Assembly: GCA_964247055.1 (NCBI GenBank) | Contig: OZ176057.1 | Coordinates: 3,038,001-3,102,000, forward strand | From: Paragordius varius | Lineage: Eukaryota > Nematomorpha | DNA length: 64,000 nt | Direction: 5' to 3' | In this document: positions 13,012 through 25,097 of the stretch, piece after piece | How positions within the stretch are numbered: the first letter of the stretch is position 1 | Layout: each line of letters begins with the position of its first letter | The notes under the pieces: model-generated | Told to the model about the DNA's origin: nothing | The model's input: the letters and a program-made list of their open reading frames with translations, nothing else | Databases searched by the model: none | Made by a program: the position numbers and the translations under genes

Positions 13012-13320
13012 AAAACCCCAACCAAATGGCTTCGCGGGCCGGATTTTCAACTCAAAAAGCATGGCGTTCCGCATTCGGAATATATACGGGCATTCAATAA
13101 TAATTTTTCGATTAGACATAAGACTGTAAATCACAAACACAATATAATTTTTTTTAATTGCTTGCCAATTTAATAGACTCATTTAGAATAATTGCGTAAG
13201 AAATATGCATTTTACTAAAATTTTGTGGGCATATTTTTGCATGTGGATTTCCAAATATTTCTCGGGCTGCACAAAAATCTCGGGGGCCGCGTTTAATCAC
13301 TCCTAGACCAAATGATAAAT
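13012..13320. mobile_element. hAT-derived segment inside the E1 core
   Basis: The block starting CCAACCAAATGGCTTCGC and ending near a GC-rich stretch (cgggggccgcgttt) looks like both ends of a small hAT MITE. The same segment lies in the core of copies E3 (about 25972-26285), E4 (about 27418-27712), E5 (about 28795-29050, opposite orientation) and E6 (about 53465-53760). It was therefore captured before the family spread. Confidence 0.55.
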
Positions 13321-13468
13321 TTATGTTTAAGATCCAAAATGAAGTGTTATATGACCTTTGAGATAAAACTGGTATAATTTTATAAATTTTATTATTTCAT
13401 CCGTAACTAAAGATTATATAAGATACCCGCAAATATTAATGCGAACCATGGATAAAATAAAAAATATT

Positions 13469-14725
13469 GAGTGGAGTGAATAAAAAAAGGAAAGCCTGTT
13501 TCCTTGGCTTTTTTAAGATATTCCTTAATTTGGAGTGAACAAAAAGCTAAGGAAACCCTAAAAAAAATAACATTAGATTTTTGAAACACTTGTTTTCATG
13601 TGAATAAAAAAATTTATTAAAGGAACCCTACATATTTTTTAGGATGCTAAATACATTCTTAAATATTTATAAATTTTATTACAATCGATAGTAGAGGATC
13701 AAACATGGCTATTAGAGCTAATACGGTTTTGATATTAGATTCAATAAGTTTAAAATTTTAAGCTTCAAAGTAATTTTTATATATTTTAAATTTTTCTAGT
13801 ATATTTGGAATACATTGTAGAAATTAAATGTTTGATCTACGATCTTTGATAAGAAACAAAAAAACATATAAAACATGCACGTAAATCAATTATCTGAAAA
13901 GAAACAAATTCTAGGATTAAATAATCAAACAATAAACTTTATGACAAAATACTTTTCCCTGATTTTGATGAAAGAAGAGGAAGCCCTGAGTCTCCGACAA
14001 ATATAAGATTTTTTTAAGATTTCCCGCAGATCTCGGGCATGAAATTACTATTAAGCTATTTTTTGGGTCTTTTTAATAAATCTCATTTCTTGTGGTATGC
14101 AAGCCACAAAAATTTAAACAATTAGTATCTTATGTGATTATTGTCAAATAAAAATTTGTATAAAAACTATTATTTTATCATCAAAAAAAAGTATAAATAA
14201 ATTTTAAGTTATTTATTATTTAATATCATAAAATGTGAATTAGATTGTCATATAATTTAGGTTCCTCCGATTCTGTGCGATCTTTTATGATAAAGAATTT
14301 AGGAATATTTCCTTCGATTCTGTGCGATCTTTTATGACAACGTTTACTATTTAAATCATATTTTTTTATTGAGGTTTTCATATTATCTACGCTTTTCTTA
14401 TCTGATCTATCTCATATTAATTCTTTGTTTCTGTCAACAGTTCCTTTTGAAGATATAGGCTTCTTTTTTGAATTACAACATAAGGCACCATAGATTTATT
14501 TAAAATTATGGGATATAAAATATTTAATATTAATAGGTTACTTTCCTAGAAGAGCTATCAATTTTTTTAGGTATATTTATATCGGTTTTAGGCATGTTAT
14601 TTGGTTTAAGGAAACTCGAGAGTAAATCAGATGTGTTTTTTAGATAAATTATAAGGAAACCCTTTCTTTGAAAAAGTGAGCTAGGAAAACACTTAAAAGG
14701 TTTCCTTTTTTTATTCACTCCACTC
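13469..14725. mobile_element. Transposon with 3-bp target duplication nested in E1
   Basis: The inverted termini are GAGTGGAGTGAATAAAAAAA at 13469 and TTTTTTTATTCACTCCACTC ending 14725. The flanks are ATT at 13466-13468 and ATT at 14726-14728. Sister copies read AAATATTATCTT without interruption here, so ATT is a true 3-bp duplication. A 3-bp duplication suggests PIF/Harbinger, though ATT is not that group's usual TWA. No transposase is recognisable in its 1257 bp. It contains a short direct repeat of CGATTCTGTGCGATC at about 14268 and 14316. Confidence 0.65.
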
Positions 14726-15032
14726 ATTATCTTTAAAATATCTCGAATTCCAAAAAATAAAACTTTTAAAGAATAAGTCATTAATAAGTGTGCACTGGAA
14801 TATAATTGGAAAAATTGTCATTCAATAATTGTGTTTTTATAAAAAATAATTTCCTAATATTAAGCTGATAATGGTTAAAAGTTATTTTTATATCTTGTTT
14901 TGATATTTATCATCAAAAATAAAACCATTTTTATTGATTGAGAAAATGTTTTTATTGACTGGGAAAATGTTTCGATTGATTGGGAAAATGTTTCGATTGA
15001 CTAGAAAAACATTTTTTTGACTGGGAATGGTA

Positions 15033-15801
15033 TACATATATTTGATATAATTGATCCATGAGTCGAAAAAAGTCATTATTTTTCTTGCTATAGCTAAAAT
15101 CAAAAACGTTATTGGTAATAAAGCCTAGGTGCCCAGTCATAGCCCCCAAAAAAATAATTTTATATGATAAAATAATTTTATATGATAAAATAATTAGAAA
15201 GAAAACCACATATCATTAGTATACTTTTTCTGGTTTATTATGGTTAAAAAAGTATGGTTGTCTTTTTTAAAAAAATATTTGTCTTTATATTTTTACCTTT
15301 GGTCGGTATTTATTTTTAATTATAATTAATATATATTGTATACCATTTGATGTATTAGTCTGAATTTTAATTTTAATTTTTCCCGAAAATCTGGATAAAA
15401 ATTAGTGATTTAATCATAATTTTCGGGTACAAAATTTTATAAACTCACAACTTGGGAAATTTTTAAAATTATAATTTTATGATAATTAAAATAATTTGAT
15501 GATAATCCCATTTTTTGTTATTTCACACAAATACTGATTTTTCAGCTCTTCTTTGTAGTTTACCCTCTAAAATAAAAATGAAATTCAGTTGACACCCTTT
15601 AATCTTATTTTATTTGTCCAAATATGCGAAAAAGTGAAATTAGATTTCGGTTAGGAGAAAAATATTAATATTTTTTTCACAGTTTATTTATTTAATTGGG
15701 CTTTAAGCTACCCAACATATATGATTAAAGAAGTGATGACTTTTTATACAGTTAAACAAATATTATAGACACTTATTCTCATGGCTTAATAAAGGAGTTA
15801 A
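15033..15801. other. AT-rich DNA without a supported gene
   Basis: It holds a short direct duplication (ataattttatatgataaa) near 15152-15190 and nothing else I can support. Confidence 0.4.
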
Positions 15802-16376
15802 CACTTCGATTCAATTTGGGGTATCTAAATACCCCAGACTAAATTTGAGTTAGAATTTTTAAAAAACTACTGAAGGAAACGGTCCCAATTTAAATTTATG
15901 CTTCTATCCTAATAAAAATTATATAAATATGCCAAAATATTTAAATAAAATTTTGTTTTGAAAAAAAAGTTTCATGTCAAACTACTTCGACGCCATTTTT
16001 ATTTTAAAATTTTTTGCAAAATATCGTCTTCATTTAGTTTTAAGGGTAAAATTAAAGCTATTTTTTATTTAAATTACATCTAACATTGATATAAATAGAA
16101 AAAGCGGTTTATTCCGTAGTATTTTTCCATTTTACCATTCCACACATGTCACGTTGACGAAATTTCTACCTCTCGGTTTTAGCTAAAAATAAGTAATATC
16201 AAGTATTTTTAAATAATTTTTTTTATATATTTCGGTTTAATGTTATATAAGTTCACAATTTTGCCATGGTTTCGATTCCTTCCATATTTTTTAAAGAATT
16301 TAATTTTAAACAGGCCTGATATTTAACTACCCCAATTTGAATCGAAGGACTAAAATGAATCTGTTGTATCCAAGTG
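15802..16376. mobile_element. piggyBac-like MITE with TTAA target duplication, copy 1
   Basis: The element is flanked by TTAA on both sides (15798-15801 and 16377-16380) and has inverted ends CACTTCGATTCAATTTGGGG and (reverse complement) CACTTGGATAC. A TTAA target is the hallmark of piggyBac transposons. Inner inverted motifs TTGGGGTA and TACCCCAA reinforce the ends. It has no coding capacity. Copy 2 lies at 21102-21625 and a third, partial copy at 43599. Confidence 0.65.
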
Positions 16377-19066
16377 TTAATTTAGCAATATATATATTTT
16401 ATAATAAAATAATAAATACCTCCAGATGGTGTTGTTGATGTCAATATTGTTGAATTCCCATATTCTAGAAAAAAACATATTTAGCGGACATTTGAGCATA
16501 GTAATTATTAAGGTTATAATTTAAGGGCCAAATTTTAAAATATAGGAAATATATGATAAACTTGATATGTGGAATATGCGGTTTTGCTATTATATATCCC
16601 CAAATTTAATGATCAAATATTGACAATAAAATTGAATAGATTAAAAAAGATATCAGAAACGCACTACAATATCCCAATTTTTGTATTAAAATATTTAAAA
16701 ATGGCGCTAAACAGATTGTTCATTTTCTCGATATTGGATACAGTGATAGTTAGTTGACTTTCATTCTTTTTTTACCGCAAATTCAACTTTTCTTGAAGCC
16801 ATCAGTTTAATTTTTTAGCATGTCTTTTCGCCTCATTTGCAAGCTATCTCGTTTTCTATTCCACTTTCTCAATTTAATATATTTAACATATAACACCTTT
16901 TTTCATTCAAAAACAAAATTTTTTCTATACAACCAAACCAACGATTCAAGCAAAGACAACTATTCAGTTCTCTTTGAAAAAATGTTGCGTTTGGAAGAAA
17001 AATTGCTTTTGACGGTGTATATAAATACATGTTAAGAGTCTGCAATGGCCGACTGTTTAAATTTTTATTACATATGTATTGCCGAAAAATATTTGCATTG
17101 TAATAAGATCCATCAGGCTCATACTTTCAAAAAAATGCTAAAATATTCATTCATTCATTAATTTAATTCAAAACGAATGAAGGTTTGTGGTAAAACGGAG
17201 AGAGAAAAGGTAAATGGAATCATTAAACGAAAAATCAACAATGTATAAATATACGATTACCAAAAAGTAAGGGGCTTTCAATGTTAATAAAAAACGAAAA
17301 AGTACTAAAATTAGTAAGTTGACAGATGCAAATCGGAGCCTACGTATAAAATTTTAAATTAAGTTATAGTTTAGAGTTTTAATTATAATGATATCTTAAG
17401 AAAAAGAGTAATTAGCTTTCACAAAAAATTAATTTGGGAGTAATGTGTGCTAATTATTTGATTTTCCGATATGGAATATTTGAGATGTATGACGCAAAGC
17501 AAAAAGCACCATGATATCCTGATACATTATCAGAATATATATTAAATGATAATTATGCACTGCCTATGTTTGGTAAAAAATTTACCAACGTAACGTTTCC
17601 ATTGATACCTGGTTGGTAGCTTCTATCGGTGGCTCGTTTAAAAAAGCGCTTAATTAAATTTTTTCCTTTATACAGAATAAACATAATTTCATAGATTTTC
17701 AGAAAATTTTTTTAACTTTATTTTTATATGATGGCGCAATATAAAAGGGCTATGCATCACCTCGCGCCTAAAGTTCTCAGTAATATTTGCCCGCAACGTT
17801 ACATAGTTTAATATATATTGTAGCAAAAAACACACCACATTTTTGAAGTTATATATTGTAAATCCATAACCACTACTCATTTCTATATAACCTAAGACGC
17901 GTCTCATTTTCAAATGGTGGAGCCTTAAACAGAAAATGCTGTAGTAAAATATTTGTTTTTTTAAAGGATATAGCTACCCTAATTCAATTTTATGTTTACA
18001 ATTTGCCAAAAATTTGTTTTAAAAAGTTGTTTCTATATGATGATTTAAAGGAAATGGAGTTTTGCTTAGAAGCTAAATTAGGACGCTGGGCTAAATTTTT
18101 TGATTTTATTTAGAAACCTTAAAAAAGGAATGATTTCATACAACAATGACAAAAATTTGCTGAAATTTATTGCGGACTTATTTTTAAATTTATGTCATTT
18201 ACGAGAAAGGGGCTAAATATAGGGGCTAAATATGATCTGACTAAGCGCATTCGTGGAATATAATTCATCTATAAATGATTAGAATGGATCCATCTTCCGG
18301 AAAATTTTTTAAAAGCGAACATTTACATTTTCAAAATATAGATTTTGTATACAGAACAAGGCAAGTTTTATATTTCTGGTTGGAAATCAATATGCAAGCG
18401 TGCACATATTTTTCATTTCAAAATCCCGATGAGCCAATATTTTCAAAAAGTTATGTTTTAAACTGAATCTAGAAGCTCTATTACAATTAAAGTTTTTTTA
18501 AACACAAGCAAATAAAGTAATATCGTTTCACTTTGATCTCTTAATTTGCACAATTTTAACCTTTTTATTCATAAAACTTTAACAGATGACTTCTTAACAT
18601 CAGTTTCGGTTTGATTCCTTTTGGGTAATTAAGGAAGCTCCAGATTTTTTCGATTACGAAAGCTGCTTAACCCAATAAAAACTATTAATTTAAAGTTTAT
18701 TATGAGAGATATATAAATTAATATAAAACCTTTAATAAATTCTTGAGTATTCATGAGCGAAAGTCGTTTCCATATTGATATATTTCCCAATCCGCCAAGA
18801 GATGTAAAATCTGAATCAACTTTTGATCATAATAAATTTAAGGTTTAATATATCTAAAACTTATGTAATCTTTAGTGATGTTTGTAAAAAATTGGACATT
18901 ATACATTAGCGTAGCGTATGTCATAAAAAGTTTGCCTATAATTACCTCATTTTTTAATTAAATGTTTGTTATAATACTGTTATAACATAACTGCATTAAA
19001 CGTACAATTTTAAAAGATTTTGTCAATCATATAATAATAAAACAAATAAACTTGGTAAAAACTTAC
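16377..19066. other. Intergenic or intronic DNA downstream of the secreted-protein exon
   Basis: Remaining exons of the minus-strand gene at 19.07-19.78 kb should lie here, but none is identifiable with confidence. Two coding-like scraps were noted. One, on the plus strand at about 17519-17620, contains NDNYALPMFGKKFTNVTF. The other, on the minus strand at about 17913-17689, contains EMSSGYGFTIYNFKN. Neither has a recognised family. Confidence 0.3.
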
Positions 19067-19781
19067 AGTAAATTATATCGTTTGGCCCATCTTTGCCATA
19101 TTTTCTTCTGTTATGTGGTAGTTCATTTAAATGATTTAATAAATCAAATTTTGAATTATCAATAGAATATGGATCAATATCGATTTGTTCTATTATTTCA
19201 TTGGATTTTTCAGGTGTGAAAACTTTTTTATTGTCTGATTCTGTCGGGCTTTTGTCTATATTGCCAATGTTTTTAAATTGATTTGTTTTGGCGGCTAAGG
19301 TCATATCTTTCATACTGATAAATTTTATTTCCTTTTCACCTGCTTTATCTAATAGAATTTTGGGTTTAATTTTTGTAGTTTTCTGGTTCACTATTCCTAG
19401 ATCCCACCTATTTTTCTCATGATTTTGAGACAATTGAGAAAAGGGAATATTAGTCAATGCACCAGTGTTAATGGGTGTGGTTTGATTATTAAGCCATATG
19501 CCAGCAATTAAGTCCATCAAAGATTTTGCTGAAATATCCGAATTCTTAAGTGATTTACTCCTTTTGGGATGATTTTGAACAGGATCATCTTTGAATTTAA
19601 TGAAAACAGGTTTTTCGGTTGGTTGAGTAAGTGAATCTTGTGTTGCAGAATTTTTAATTAGTAATGGAATTTGTTTTTCATTCATCCCATTTTCATCAAC
19701 GTATATAACTTTAATTTTATCGGACGACACATGGGCATTATAAAATATGGACAATAAAAGCAACAATATAGCTATAATCAT
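19067..19781 (-). CDS. First coding exon of an unrecognised secreted proprotein
   Basis: The start is the ATG at 19781, which opens a signal peptide (MIIAILLLLLSIFYNAHVSS). The upstream in-frame codons contain no ATG. About 238 residues follow, hydrophilic and rich in Lys, Asn, Asp and Ser, with almost no cysteine and low complexity. The last part contains a dibasic site (ELPHNRRKYGKDGPND). A canonical donor (TTACT then GTAAGTTTTT) at 19067/19066 ends the exon in phase 1, so the protein continues in exons not found here. The layout (signal peptide, long charged pro-region, dibasic site) would suit a precursor whose folded or active part lies in later exons, but that is inference. A TATAAAA on the minus strand lies about 75 bp upstream of the ATG. 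Confidence 0.6.
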
Positions 19782-19854
19782 TCGGGATTTGGTTGTCAGT
19801 TTCAAAAATGTATATAGTTTCTAAGGTCAATTATTAAGATAATGAGATCGATGT

Positions 19855-19861
19855 TTTTATA
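19855..19861 (-). promoter_or_regulatory. Candidate TATA box for the secreted-protein gene
   Basis: The minus strand reads CATATAAAAAC about 75 bp before the ATG at 19781, a plausible core promoter position. The region is AT-rich, so chance occurrence is possible. Confidence 0.35.
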
Positions 19862-20332
19862 TGTATGAAACGAAAATTAATTAAATTGGTAAAATAATTT
19901 GAATTTGCCAGTCAACATAGCACGTATTTAACAATTAATTTACATAATACATCTGTATATATTAAGGTATATTAGTCTTAAAAATATTTGCCTCGGGCAT
20001 ATCTACACAATGTTTTTATTATATGGTACTAAGTGATATGGCGCATGCAAAAATTTAGATTCACAAAATCATCTTGATTATCAATTGAATAACTGACCTT
20101 TGTGATGCGTTAAGTGATATCATTTCATTATTAATGCATAATCGATTAAAAAAACTATATTTAAACAAATATTACAAAAAAATATTTATATAAACCAAAT
20201 TATAATTATATGTAAATTCTAAAATATACAAAAGTTTAATGGTAATTAAACGATACAATATATATTATATATAATAAAAATAATAACGATGCAAAAAATT
20301 ATTATTAAATTAAAATTATATTTCTTGGGGTA

Positions 20333-20784
20333 TCCAATAAACGGCTATTGGGCCGTATCTTCAGTTTCGTAAATTCGGCAGGCCCAATATAATTAATGAT
20401 AAATAATAATTCCACTATATTTCAATCATGGGTAAAAGAAATTACGAACATTACATATATCCATTAATTTTATTTTTGTTTAAGTTGGCTAAGAAAGATA
20501 TTATCAGATTTGCCTACATTTTAAAAATTAAGTATTTTCTTCAATAAATTGAAACTAGTTATCTTTAAGGTTTTCGTCTATTAAAATTTTTACAATTTTT
20601 ATATCAGTACTTATAATTCAAAAATAATATGTGTTGTTTATAGATATTAAATAAAATTTAAAACACCTTATTGAACAATAAATGACAATAAACTGGTTAA
20701 GGCTTTTATCAAACTTTTTACGGGCAATAAATTTTTTTACAGCGCCGCATGCGACTCTTGAACTGCGTGTTAAACACGCCTGAT
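20333..20784. mobile_element. Probable degraded hAT-type MITE
   Basis: The left side reads CTTGGGGTATCCAATAAACG followed by GC-rich TTGGGCCG. The right side reads GCGCCGCATGCGACTC then GTTAAACACGCCTG. This layout (GGGGTNTCCAA ... GCGGC ... ACNCCTG) matches hAT MITEs elsewhere in the window. The ends are diverged and no target duplication is seen. Confidence 0.35.
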
Positions 20785-21101
20785 TACTCCTTTTCAGCAT
20801 CTTTTTAGTTAATTGTGCTAAAAATTGGTCCTTTTGAAGCTTATTTTGTATTAACTTTTTTTAAATGTTTATTATATTAATTAATACAAACATTATATGA
20901 TAAATATCAGAAATTTCTATTTAGTTTATTAATTGTTTTTAATTTTTTGCAAATGTTTTATATGGCTCTCCATTAATTTTTTCAGATTTTTAAAGCATCG
21001 ATTCTCTTTAAAAAATTTGCTTAAAACATGGAGATACCCAAATGTGGTGCAGACTAATATATTTGATTGAAAAATGTATCATGATCCTTATGGTGCATTT
21101 A

Positions 21102-21625
21102 CACTTCGATTCAAATTGGGGATCTTAATAGCCGAGACTATATTTAAGTTGATATTTGTAAAAAACTATTGAAAGAAACGGTCCCAATTTAAATTTATGC
21201 TTCTATCCTAATAAAATTGTATAAAGGCATAGTTTTGGAAAAAAGTTCCATATCAAACAACTTCAAAGCCATTTTTATTTTATATGGTTTTTGCAAAATA
21301 TCGTGTTTAATTAATTTTAAAGTTATAATCAAAGCTAATTTATCAGTCAAATCTTAAACATTAATAGAAACAGAAAAAGTGGTTTATTATTATTTATATT
21401 TAGCTAATGCAGACATGTCATGTTGACTAATTTTTTACATTTGGATTATACTTAAAATAAGTAATACGAATGTCAATTTTTATATATTTCGGTTCTATAT
21501 TATATTAAGCGAAAACTTTTGCCCTGGTTTTATTTCATTTATTAAGTATTTAATTTCAAACAGGCTTGGGCATCCAACGAACCCAATTTGAATTAGTGAA
21601 CAAAAAGAAAGTGTTTATCCAAGTG
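21102..21625. mobile_element. piggyBac-like MITE, copy 2
   Basis: It is homologous along its length to the copy at 15802-16376, sharing for example GAAACGGTCCCAATTTAAAT and ATCCAAGTG. The right flank is TTAA (21626-21629). The left flank is TTTA (21098-21101), a one-base departure. The internal sequence is diverged, so this is an old family. Confidence 0.6.
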
Positions 21626-21629
21626 TTAA

Positions 21630-22066
21630 TTTTGGAGATAAGCATTAAATATAATCAATTTTATATAGAAAATCCCAAAGATTCCCGTGTGCATAATAAA
21701 TATGGCTAAACGATTCATGCCAAAAATATCATAATAACACATCATGAAGTTTATTTACAAAAAAAACTAATTTTATATTTTATATGGTATTTGCATGTTG
21801 GGAACATTGTACAATCAAATGTTTATAAAATCTGTAGTATAATAATGCTTTTCGATCACCCGTGTATTGCAAAATTAACTCTCCCTATATTTGGTTCGAT
21901 ATCATAAAAACAAATTTATATTTAACATAATAGGCGAGCTTATTAAATTTCTGAGATATTAGAAATGTTTAGAAAAATATGTTAACTGGTTTATTATCCT
22001 GCTTAAATTTCAAAAAACGTACGCTTTTTTCAAAATTATGGTAACATATGAATGATTTCTTAGTAG
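21630..22066. other. AT-rich DNA without a supported feature
   Basis: No exon, repeat end or RNA gene recognised. Confidence 0.4.
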
Positions 22067-22400
22067 AAAAACGTTTTCCCAGTCAATGGAAACATTTTCT
22101 CTGTCAATAAAAACAGTTTCCGAATCAATTAATTTTCATAGTCAATGAAAATGGTTTTATGTTTGATGATAATCAAAAGTAGTATAAATTTTTTTTAGCA
22201 TTATCAGCGTAATATTAGGATATTATTGTAAAAACGCAATTATTAAATGAAAATTTTCCCTTTTATATTCCAATGCACAATCATTAATAAATCATTCATT
22301 AAAAGTTTTATTTATATGGTTTTGAGATATTTATATAAAAATGTTTTTGAGATTGGTGGTTTTCAAAAATATTCGGGGCTAACTCATTATTATTCAGAAA
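22067..22400. mobile_element. Truncated TIR of the 21-bp-array family (E0)
   Basis: Four decayed 21-bp units (CGTTTTCCCAGTCAATGG and variants) are followed by the family's inner TIR (gtttgatgataat, cagcgtaatattaggatatt, caatgcacaatcattaat). The outer TACC end and the opposite TIR are missing, so this is a fragment older than E2-E5. Confidence 0.6.
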
Positions 22401-22423
22401 TCATAAAATAATAAAAAATATAC

Positions 22424-22880
22424 TATTTGAAAGAGCCACTTGTGGCTTAAAAAATATGAAAAAAATTTTTTGCAGAAAGTTTAATTTTTGAGGGGCGATG
22501 TAAATAAATTTTTTTTAAAAAGTAAAATTTTTGATTTGAATAAATTTTTTTATGATACTTTTTATTATTTTCACATTAATTTATTCCTTTACAATCTGAA
22601 AATTTTTATAATACTTACCACTGGTAAACATTTTTTGGGAATTATTTGAAAGAGCCATATTTCTGTAAACCACAGTCCCATTTTTAATATAGCAATGTCC
22701 ATATTATTGAATTCATTGGAATCGGTAAATGTTTTTTTTTTCAATAAAGAGCCATATTACTGAAAACCACAGTCTTATATTTAATATATCAATACCCATA
22801 TTATTGGAATTAAAAATTTACCATTCGAAAGTATTTTAAATTGCATTAGAAATATCAAATCTAGGCGAAACAGACGGCTT
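22424..22880. repeat. Imperfect tandem repeat of about 110 bp
   Basis: Units share AAAGAGCCATATT, AACCACAGTC, TTTAATATA and CCATATTATTG, seen at about 22650 and 22745, with a weaker copy near 22428. The last part (22785-22880) is the 96-bp segment that is repeated, split by two insertions, between E2 and E5. Confidence 0.55.
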
Positions 22881-22887
22881 TTATTTT

Positions 22888-23055
22888 CCCAGTCTAAATA
22901 AACGTTTTCCCAGTCAATCGAAACATTTTTCCAGTCAATCGAAACGTTTTCCCAGTCAATCGGAACGTTTTCCCAGTCAATAAAAACGGTTTCCCAGTCA
23001 ATCGAAACGTTTTCTCAGTCAATCGAAACGTTTTCCCAGTCAATAAAAACGGTTT
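22888..23055. repeat. 21-bp tandem array, left TIR of E2
   Basis: About eight units of a 21-bp repeat with core TTTTCCCAGTCAATCGAAAC, with a variant form ending AATAAAAACG. The unit length is exact, so seven-codon periodic open frames appear by chance on both strands. Confidence 0.9.
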
Positions 23056-23791
23056 TATTTTTGATAATAAATATCAAAACGAGATACAAAAATAACTTTT
23101 AACCATTATCAGCGTAATATTAAGATATTATTTTGCAAAAAAACACAATTATTATGAATGACAATTTTTCCTATATATTCCACTACACAATCTTTAACTT
23201 ATCTATGAAAGCTATATTTTATTAGCTGGATGAGTATTTGATGGTTTTTGAGATATTTTTTGAAAATTAATAATTTAATTATCAATCGTTCGCATTAATC
23301 GGGGCTAACCTAAATTATCTAAAGATTAGGATTGAATTATAAAATTTAAATGTATTTTCAACTCTTTACAATCAAAAAGGAAACCTTTCAACTTTGTCCT
23401 TGATTAAAATACTGTTTTAAAAAATAATTATACGATGAAAAAGTTGATTTTAATGAAAAAATATATTGGATAAAATACAAATACATAATATTATGGTACG
23501 CAAGTTTATGTTAATTTGAGATGATTATGTATGAAATTTTTATGTTTAAGGGCTACCTGAAATGCAAATTATATAATCTGATTACTTATATACAATGTAG
23601 CGATTAAATTTTAGATAACGAGTTGTTAACCTTTTCTGTGACTATCTGGTGTGCAATATTGTATATAAAAATATTATACCATTATTTTCTCGTCTGCTTT
23701 TAATTTATTGGATAAAAATCTTACGTTGAGATATCAATAATTTTTTATTTTGCATACATCAAATTATCTATATAAGGTTCATTTTTTAGTA

Positions 23792-24816
23792 ATGTCAGAA
23801 ACAAAAATCAAGAAAAAATTAGTTATATCTCAACAAGATAGGAAGCGATTAGTAAAACGAGTTTTTTTTGATAGAGAATGGACTGTGGATGTATCAAAGG
23901 ATTTAGATATAAACTATAATACTGCTCATCAAATTATGTATAAATATAAAAAAACAATAAAAAATTCTAACTCGTGGAGGCACTAAAAACAAAAAAATTA
24001 CGGAAGATATTATGCATTTCATAGATAATAAACTAACTTATCAGCCGTCATTAACAATTAACCAGTTAAAAAAATTTTTGGAAGATGAAAAAAATAAAAT
24101 TATCTAAATCCTCTATAGACCGAGTAATCAAATCTTTAAAAATAACTTTGAAGTTAGCCCATCATCTTAACGAAAAAGTCAATGATCCTCAAATAATAGA
24201 TTTAAGGAAAAAATACGCAATATGGTTTTCACAATCTTTCTCCGATTACTTAACAAATATTATTTATTTGGATGAATACGGTTATAATAACCATATTAGA
24301 AGAAGCCAAGGTCGATCCAAAAGTGGCACGAGAGCCAATATTGTGGTGCCTAGCGTAAAAGGCAAAAACATCACTTTTATTGGAGCTCTGTCATTAAGAG
24401 GTATGGTTTATTACGAAATAGAAAGCCAAAGAACAGTCAATTCCCAACGCTTTACAAGTTTTTTTGATGGACTTTGTGAATATTTAAAGCGGGACGATAT
24501 TCAATATCATTTTATTATGGACAATGCACGCATTCATGAAAAAAATGAATTAAAAGGTAGAGCCGATTTATACAAATACAAAATTGATTTTTTTTCCCCG
24601 TACAGTTATATGTTGAACCCAATCGAAATGGCATTTTCAAAAATGAAAAATTTTGTCCGACAAAATATTATATTAAATAATATGAATGCGAATGTGGAAT
24701 TAGTGAATCTGATAAAATTGGCAGCGGGCTCCATAACATTGGAGGATAGTAAAAATTATTTTGAAAAGATAATGACAAATATGGTAAAGGTGGCAGCCGG
24801 TTTACCTTATATGTGA
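23792..24816 (+). pseudogene. Tc1/IS630-type DDE transposase, two frameshifts
   Basis: The first block (ATG at 23792, MSETKIKKKLV) carries the N-terminal helix-turn-helix with RLVKRVFFDREW and LDINYNTAHQIM. A second block in another frame, from about 23973, reads RGGTKNKKITEDI and LTINQLKKFLED, the linker or second helix-turn-helix. The third block (24085-24816) is the catalytic domain. Its first Asp is in IIYLDEYGYNNH, the second in FIMDNARIH, and the Glu in MLNPIEMAFSKMKN. Thirty-four residues separate the second Asp from the Glu, the DD34E spacing of Tc1. The two frameshifts lie near 23965 and in an A-run near 24088. Both could be mutations or sequencing slips. It would act by cut-and-paste on the flanking TIRs and TA targets. 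It is the only candidate source of transposase for copies E1 and E3-E6 in this window. Confidence 0.85.
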
Positions 24817-25097
24817 TCTTTTTATAACATATACAATAAATGAAAATCATTTTTTAATATATTATCTCAATTTGTCTCTCTAATAAAATCAAACAAGGAT
24901 TGATTTATTCAGGTATATTTGTACAGTAATAGTTCAACTTTTTAAAAATTAAGTCATTAAAGATTCTGTAGTGGAATATATAGGAAAAATTGTCATTCAA
25001 TAATTGTGTTTTTTTGCAAAATAATATCTTAATATTACGCTGATAATGGTTAAAAGTTATTTTTGTATCTTTTTTTGATATTTATTATCAACAATAA

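Larger units (their letters stand above)
12496..15032. mobile_element. Tc1/mariner-type MITE with 21-bp-array TIRs, copy E1
   Basis: The left TIR starts near 12496 (CACCATTTCCCAGTC, first base changed from the family's TACC). It holds a tandem array of about eight 21-bp units to 12668, followed by the family's inner TIR (tttatttttgatgataaat). The right TIR mirrors this: inner part about 14780-14940, array about 14935-15020, end GGTA at 15032. The core carries the hAT-derived segment and a later 1.26-kb insertion. Without that insertion the element is about 1.28 kb, matching copies E3-E6. No transposase is encoded. Confidence 0.8.
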
